46,579 nt of DNA from Flammeovirgaceae bacterium (GTDB lineage Bacteria > Bacteroidota > Bacteroidia > Cytophagales > Cyclobacteriaceae): assembly GCA_024638265.1 (NCBI GenBank), contig JAHEKQ010000018.1:1-46579 (forward strand). Direction: 5' to 3'. Below the pieces are notes generated by a model. It ran no database searches, had not been told where the DNA came from, and worked only from the letters and a program-made list of their open reading frames with translations. The position numbers and the translations under genes are program-made. Below, piece after piece: positions 42,648 through 46,579 of this stretch (positions within the stretch are counted from its first letter, which is position 1; each line of letters starts with the position of its first letter).

Positions 42648-44117
42648 ATGTCCAAAGTGGCCGTTATAGGCTCTGGCTTTGCCGGACTTTCAACTGCAAC
42701 GTTTCTCGCACATCAAGGCCATGAGGTAACGGTATTTGAAAAAAACTCCACAGCAGGGGGAAGGGCCCGTTCTTTTTCAGAGAACGGGTTTACTTTCGAT
42801 ATGGGCCCAAGTTGGTATTGGATGCCTGATATATTTGAAAGGTATTTCGGATTATTCGGCAAGAAGGTTGAGGATTATTACAACCTTATTCGTTTAGACC
42901 CCTCCTACCGTATCTTTTTTCCTGATGATGAAGTAGATATCCCGGCCGGAAAACAGGAACTCTATGATCTTTTTGAATCCCTTGAGGCGGGTAGCGCTAA
43001 GAAACTGGAAAAGTTTCTGAAGGAAGCTGAGTTCAAGTACAATATTGGAATAAACAACCTCGTCCACAAACCCAGCCTCTCTCCTTTTGAATTTATAAAT
43101 AGCGAAGTGATCAGTGGTGTCTTTCGCATGCAGGTATTCAGTTCGATAGGGAGCCATATTCATAAAAATTTCAAGCATCCTAAACTCAGATCGATCCTTG
43201 AATTTCCTTGCCTTTTTCTTGGGGGAACACCGGAAAACACACCGGCCCTCTATAGTCTGATGAATTATGCGGATTTACACCTGGGAACATGGTATCCCAT
43301 GGGTGGAATGGTCAAGATTGTGGAAGGTATGGAAAAGCTCGCGGTCGAACAGGGTGTCAGTTTCAAGTTTGACTCACCCGTGAAAGAATTAGTAGTGGAT
43401 AAGGATGAAATTAGCGGTGTGAGGATTAATAAAGAGTTGGAGGAGGCGGACTTTGTAGTAAGTGGCGCTGATTACCACCATACGGAAACCCAACTGCTGG
43501 ATTCATCACATCGGTCCTATTCGGAAAAGTTCTGGAACAGGCAGGTCATGGCACCCTCTGCATTGATTTATTATCTCGGTATTGATAAAAAAGTAGACGG
43601 GCTTTTGCATCACAATCTTTTCTTTGATGAGGATTTTAAGGATCATGCAAAGGAATTGTATGATAATCCAAGATGGCCCAGCAAACCACTTTTCTATGCT
43701 TGCGCCCCATCGAAAACCGATCCACATGTAGCCCCGGAAGGCAAGGAAAATATATTTATCCTGGTTCCCGTTGCCCCGGGACTCAAAGATAGCAAGGAGA
43801 TCAGGGATAAATATCTGGAAGTGATCCTGGATAGAATGGAAAACAGAACTTCTTCTAATATCCGTGATCATATTGTCTACAAGAAATCCTTTAGCATAAA
43901 TGATTTCAAGTCAGAATACAATAGCTTCAAAGGGAATGCCTATGGTTTGGCCAACACATTGCGCCAAACTGCGTTTCTGAAGCCGAGAATAAAGAGTAAG
44001 AAAGTAAAAAATCTATACTATACAGGTCAGCTCACAGTCCCGGGACCGGGAGTCCCTCCCGCTTTGATTTCCGGTGAAGTCGTAGCAAATTACGTGAACA
44101 AAATTTATGACGTCTGA
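42648..44117 (+). CDS. crtI: Phytoene desaturase
   Basis: 489 residues, typical CrtI length. The N-terminal FAD-binding Rossmann motif is V-I-G-S-G-F-A-G-L (residues 5-13), followed by E-K-N-S-T-A-G-G-R-A-R. The C-terminal G-Q-L-T-V-P-G-P-G-V-P-P-A-L-I-S-G is the carotenoid-dehydrogenase signature. It introduces double bases of unsaturation into phytoene to give lycopene. It sits between the sigma factor (3-bp gap) and crtB (2-bp gap). Confidence 0.95.
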   Translation: MSKVAVIGSGFAGLSTATFLAHQGHEVTVFEKNSTAGGRARSFSENGFTFDMGPSWYWMPDIFERYFGLFGKKVEDYYNLIRLDPSYRIFFPDDEVDIPAGKQELYDLFESLEAGSAKKLEKFLKEAEFKYNIGINNLVHKPSLSPFEFINSEVISGVFRMQVFSSIGSHIHKNFKHPKLRSILEFPCLFLGGTPENTPALYSLMNYADLHLGTWYPMGGMVKIVEGMEKLAVEQGVSFKFDSPVKELVVDKDEISGVRINKELEEADFVVSGADYHHTETQLLDSSHRSYSEKFWNRQVMAPSALIYYLGIDKKVDGLLHHNLFFDEDFKDHAKELYDNPRWPSKPLFYACAPSKTDPHVAPEGKENIFILVPVAPGLKDSKEIRDKYLEVILDRMENRTSSNIRDHIVYKKSFSINDFKSEYNSFKGNAYGLANTLRQTAFLKPRIKSKKVKNLYYTGQLTVPGPGVPPALISGEVVANYVNKIYDV

Positions 44118-44119
44118 GG

Positions 44120-44959
44120 ATGAGAGAATTATTCGAAAAAGTCGCGCAAAACACAAGCAGGTACACTACGCATACCTATAGCACCTCCTTTTCGTTGGGC
44201 GTGAGAACCTTATCTCCTGCATTGAGACCCCCTATCCGGGCCATCTATGGATTTGTAAGGTTTGCCGATGAAATCGTGGATACATTTCACGGATATCCAC
44301 AGGAAGAATTATTACAGAAATTTAAAAAAGATACCTACGAAGCCATTGAGCAAGGCATTTCTCTCAACCCGATCCTGCACAGCTTTCAAAAGGCAGTAAA
44401 TGAATTTCAAATAGATCATGAGCTGATAGACACGTTCCTGGACAGCATGGAAATGGACCTTGATAAGAAGAGCTATGAATCGAAAGAGCTTGATAAATAT
44501 ATTCTGGGTTCCGCAGAGGTTGTAGGGTTAATGTGTCTGAAAGTATTTGTCGGAGGTGATGAAAAACGGTACAAAGAGCTCACTCCTTATGCCATGAAGC
44601 TTGGAGCCGCTTTCCAGAAAGTAAACTTCCTCAGAGATTTGAAAAACGATTTCGCTGAACTGGGTAGATCCTATTTTCCCGGGTTTGACTGGGAGAACTT
44701 TGATGATGCGAAAAAAGCCGAAATAGAAGAAGACATCGCAGCAGATTTCAGAGAGGCTTTGAAAGGTATTTTAATGTTACCCCGATCCTCCAGGCTGGGG
44801 GTATACCTCGCATATTCCTATTACGTGAGTCTGTTCAAAAAAATCAAGAGAAAGGCACCAAAGGTAGTTATGGAACAGAGGATCAGGATACCCAACTCAA
44901 AGAAAATGGCAATCCTGGCCTCCTCCTATGTCAAACATAAGTTTAACATTATCCATTGA
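44120..44959 (+). CDS. crtB: Phytoene synthase
   Basis: 279 residues, squalene/phytoene synthase fold. Both Asp-rich Mg/diphosphate motifs are present: D50-E-I-V-D54 and D173-L-K-N-D177 (in L-R-D-L-K-N-D-F-A-E-L-G-R-S-Y-F-P). It condenses two geranylgeranyl diphosphates to phytoene, feeding the CrtI encoded just upstream. Its TGA overlaps the TTG start of idi (TTGA), so the two are translationally coupled. Confidence 0.95.
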   Translation: MRELFEKVAQNTSRYTTHTYSTSFSLGVRTLSPALRPPIRAIYGFVRFADEIVDTFHGYPQEELLQKFKKDTYEAIEQGISLNPILHSFQKAVNEFQIDHELIDTFLDSMEMDLDKKSYESKELDKYILGSAEVVGLMCLKVFVGGDEKRYKELTPYAMKLGAAFQKVNFLRDLKNDFAELGRSYFPGFDWENFDDAKKAEIEEDIAADFREALKGILMLPRSSRLGVYLAYSYYVSLFKKIKRKAPKVVMEQRIRIPNSKKMAILASSYVKHKFNIIH

Positions 44960-45480
44960 GGATACCAGAGGTCATATTGGTGGACTCGGAGGATCAGGAG
45001 ATCGGCCGGATGGAGAAACTGGAAGCACACACGCTTGGCATGCTTCACAGAGCTATCTCAGTTATTGTAATCAACTCAAAAGGAGAGATATTATTACAGC
45101 GCAGGGCTTTGGATAAATATCATAGTCCTGGTTTATGGACGAATACCTGTTGCAGTCATCCTTATCCCGGAGAAGCAACAACGGCTGCTGCAGGAAGGCG
45201 ACTCAACGAGGAAATGGGTATGTCCTGTCAACCGGAATTCCTTTTTAAGTTTGAATACAGGACCCGGTTCAATAATGGCCTCATCGAGCATGAGATGGAT
45301 CATGTGTATGTTTGCTACTCAGATGAAACACCAACGCTTAATCCCTGTGAGGCGATCGATTGGAAATATATGTCGCTAGCAGCATTAAAGGCAGATATAA
45401 GTAATAGCCCTCAGCGATATACTTATTGGTTTAAACGAATTATCGAACGGTTAAGTCCGGTCACTGTATCGAATCCATGA
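44956..45480 (+). CDS. idi: Isopentenyl-diphosphate delta-isomerase (type I)
   Basis: 174 residues, Nudix-fold IDI-1. The catalytic Cys is in N-T-C-C-S-H-P (64-69), metal ligands His25 and His31 are in A-H-T-L-G-M-L-H, the Nudix helix is R-R-L-N-E-E-M-G, and Glu111/Glu113 are in E-H-E-M-D-H. It interconverts IPP and DMAPP, supplying starters for carotenoid synthesis. The start is a TTG overlapping the crtB stop; it gives the normal family N-terminus (E-V-I-L-V-D). Its TGA overlaps the photolyase ATG. Confidence 0.94.
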   Translation: MRIPEVILVDSEDQEIGRMEKLEAHTLGMLHRAISVIVINSKGEILLQRRALDKYHSPGLWTNTCCSHPYPGEATTAAAGRRLNEEMGMSCQPEFLFKFEYRTRFNNGLIEHEMDHVYVCYSDETPTLNPCEAIDWKYMSLAALKADISNSPQRYTYWFKRIIERLSPVTVSNP

Positions 45481-46579
45481 ATCTTCCCTCTGAATTAACT
45501 AGTGGAGAAAATTCCGTATTCTGGTTTCGCCGGGATTTAAGGTCATTCGATAACCGGGGGCTTTATGAAATTCTTCAATCCCATTCAAAAACCATTGGCT
45601 TATTCATATTCGATGAAAATATTCTAGATGAGCTAAATCCCGGGGACAAGAGGGTTAAGATCATTCATCAGCTGGTTGAAACTTTGCAATCAGATATCGT
45701 AAATCATGGATCTTCACTGATTGTATTAAAAGGTAAACCGCTTGAAATATTTCGAAACTGCAGCATTAAATCACTTTTCTTCAATCGTGACTATGAACCT
45801 TATGCAAGGGAGCGGGATCGTGAGGTAACGCGTATCCTCGAGGCCAAGGGAACTGAAGTCAGGGATTTTAAAGACCATGTTATTTTTGAAAAGGATGAGA
45901 TTCTAACCGGAAACGATACACCTTATTCGGTATATACACCCTACTCAAAAAATTGGTTGAATACGATAACATCAGGCGACCTGAAAGAATATTCTCCCAA
46001 TTTTGACAATTTACTTAAAGTGGACCCAAAAAGCTTATTATCTATGGATGAGTTGGGTTTCACTACCAGTGAGAAGATTGAGTTTAGCACTGAGCTCGAT
46101 CCAGAAATCAGCAAACATTATGAAACGAACAGGGATTATCCAGCCCTAAAAACGAGTCGACTTGGGATTGCACTTAGATTCGGAGCCGTCAGTACACGCG
46201 CTTTGATCAAACAATTGGAGAACAGTCCCACCCTCAGGGGAGAACTGATATGGCGGGAATTTTTTCAAGCTGTAATCTGGCATTACCCGGATTCAGCCTA
46301 TGAGAATTTCCGCAAGAAATACGATGGAGTGAGATGGGATTATGATGAAGAGCTTTTTGAATGCTGGAAAAATGGTAAAACGGGGTATCCAATTGTGGAT
46401 GCCGGAATGCGTGAACTCAATGAAACGGGTTTTATGCATAACAGGGTTCGAATGATCGCGGCCAGTTTTCTCGTTAAGCACCTGCTTCATCACTGGGTTC
46501 ATGGTGAAGCATACTTCGCAGAAAAGCTTTATGATTACGAACTGGCGAGCAATGTAGGAAACTGGCAATGGGTGGCGGG
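45477..46579 (+). CDS. phrB: Deoxyribodipyrimidine photolyase / cryptochrome family (3' end cut by window)
   Basis: 367 complete codons are visible before the window ends. The N-terminal antenna domain begins V-F-W-F-R-R-D-L-R, the family hallmark. The FAD-binding domain shows L-R-G-E-L-I-W-R-E-F-F near residue 257, T-G-Y-P-I-V-D-A-G-M-R-E-L, H-N-R-V-R-M-I-A-A-S-F-L-V-K-H-L, and N-V-G-N-W-Q-W at the cut end. The E-x-x-R-E-F and N-x-R-M-I motifs fit a CPD photolyase of class I or a close cryptochrome. The ATG overlaps the idi stop (ATGA). Its place in the carotenoid operon suggests that light-protection and light-repair genes are induced together. Confidence 0.93.
   Translation, partial: MNLPSELTSGENSVFWFRRDLRSFDNRGLYEILQSHSKTIGLFIFDENILDELNPGDKRVKIIHQLVETLQSDIVNHGSSLIVLKGKPLEIFRNCSIKSLFFNRDYEPYARERDREVTRILEAKGTEVRDFKDHVIFEKDEILTGNDTPYSVYTPYSKNWLNTITSGDLKEYSPNFDNLLKVDPKSLLSMDELGFTTSEKIEFSTELDPEISKHYETNRDYPALKTSRLGIALRFGAVSTRALIKQLENSPTLRGELIWREFFQAVIWHYPDSAYENFRKKYDGVRWDYDEELFECWKNGKTGYPIVDAGMRELNETGFMHNRVRMIAASFLVKHLLHHWVHGEAYFAEKLYDYELASNVGNWQWVA

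Noticed and set aside
46293-46568. Open frame on the minus strand near the right edge
   Set aside because: It is antisense to the photolyase, whose plus-strand frame is open from 45477 and carries family motifs. The minus-strand product shows no recognisable domain.

Overview
The window looks like one contiguous piece of a Bacteroidota chromosome, most likely an aerobic, pigmented member of the Cytophagales. The evidence is the gene content (a DUF3536-type GH57 protein, SPOR/ExbB/ExbD/TonB next to folC, DUF3667, a PorT-like barrel, an M1 lipoprotein aminopeptidase), the scarcity of strong Shine-Dalgarno sites, several TAnnTTTG promoter boxes, and moderate GC. It is densely coding, with no intergenic gap over 300 bases. 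I saw no tRNA, rRNA, insertion sequence, phage gene or CRISPR array.

Layout. 1-251: a very GC-rich scrap of a dihydroorotase gene abuts three arrays of 7-bp repeats. 248-5373 (minus): folC, trmB, a GH57 protein and an SRAP-domain protein. 5391-5461: a fourth heptamer array. 5465-8377 (minus): SPOR protein, exbB, exbD, tonB, behind the best promoter match in the window. 8449-13225 (minus): a plug-less beta-barrel and a 1044-residue TPR protein. 13342-19550 (minus): a tight six-gene operon of a TerB-like protein, rhomboid protease, M28 lipoprotein peptidase, GCS2 amidoligase with CBS domains, AstE-like zinc carboxypeptidase and holA. 19712-22992 (plus): a sigma-54 activator response regulator and a hybrid histidine kinase. 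22997-24800 (minus): menC and a VIT1-like transporter. 24879-26060 (plus): queA. 26046-29554 (minus): DUF3667 protein and M1 aminopeptidase. 29650-32721: a second TerB-like protein, a PorT-like barrel, a LexA-like S24 regulator, and a CarH-type B12 photoreceptor/regulator. 32716-36471 (minus): cinA, a 2-oxo-acid dehydrogenase E2 and metB. 36569-41916 (plus): DUF4197 lipoprotein, paaN, and an exported TPR-CHAT protein. 42147-46579 (plus): ECF sigma factor, crtI, crtB, idi and a photolyase that runs off the window.

How parts fit. The clearest system is light-responsive photoprotection. A CarH-like protein (31792-32721) keeps the Wx9EH and ExHxxG cobalamin-binding motifs. About 10 kb away, the sigma-crtI-crtB-idi-photolyase operon has an upstream region with three GTTTRAC direct repeats at exactly 21-bp spacing plus three inverted copies, a candidate CarH operator. 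A second system worth attention is the 13.3-19.5 kb operon, which combines a peptide-bond-forming GCS2 amidoligase under CBS control with three different peptidases. A third is the TPR/barrel/SPOR/ExbBD/TonB block, which reads as an energised envelope machine. Recurring TAGnnnn heptamer arrays and a 34-bp dyad touching the paaN start codon are the notable non-coding structures.
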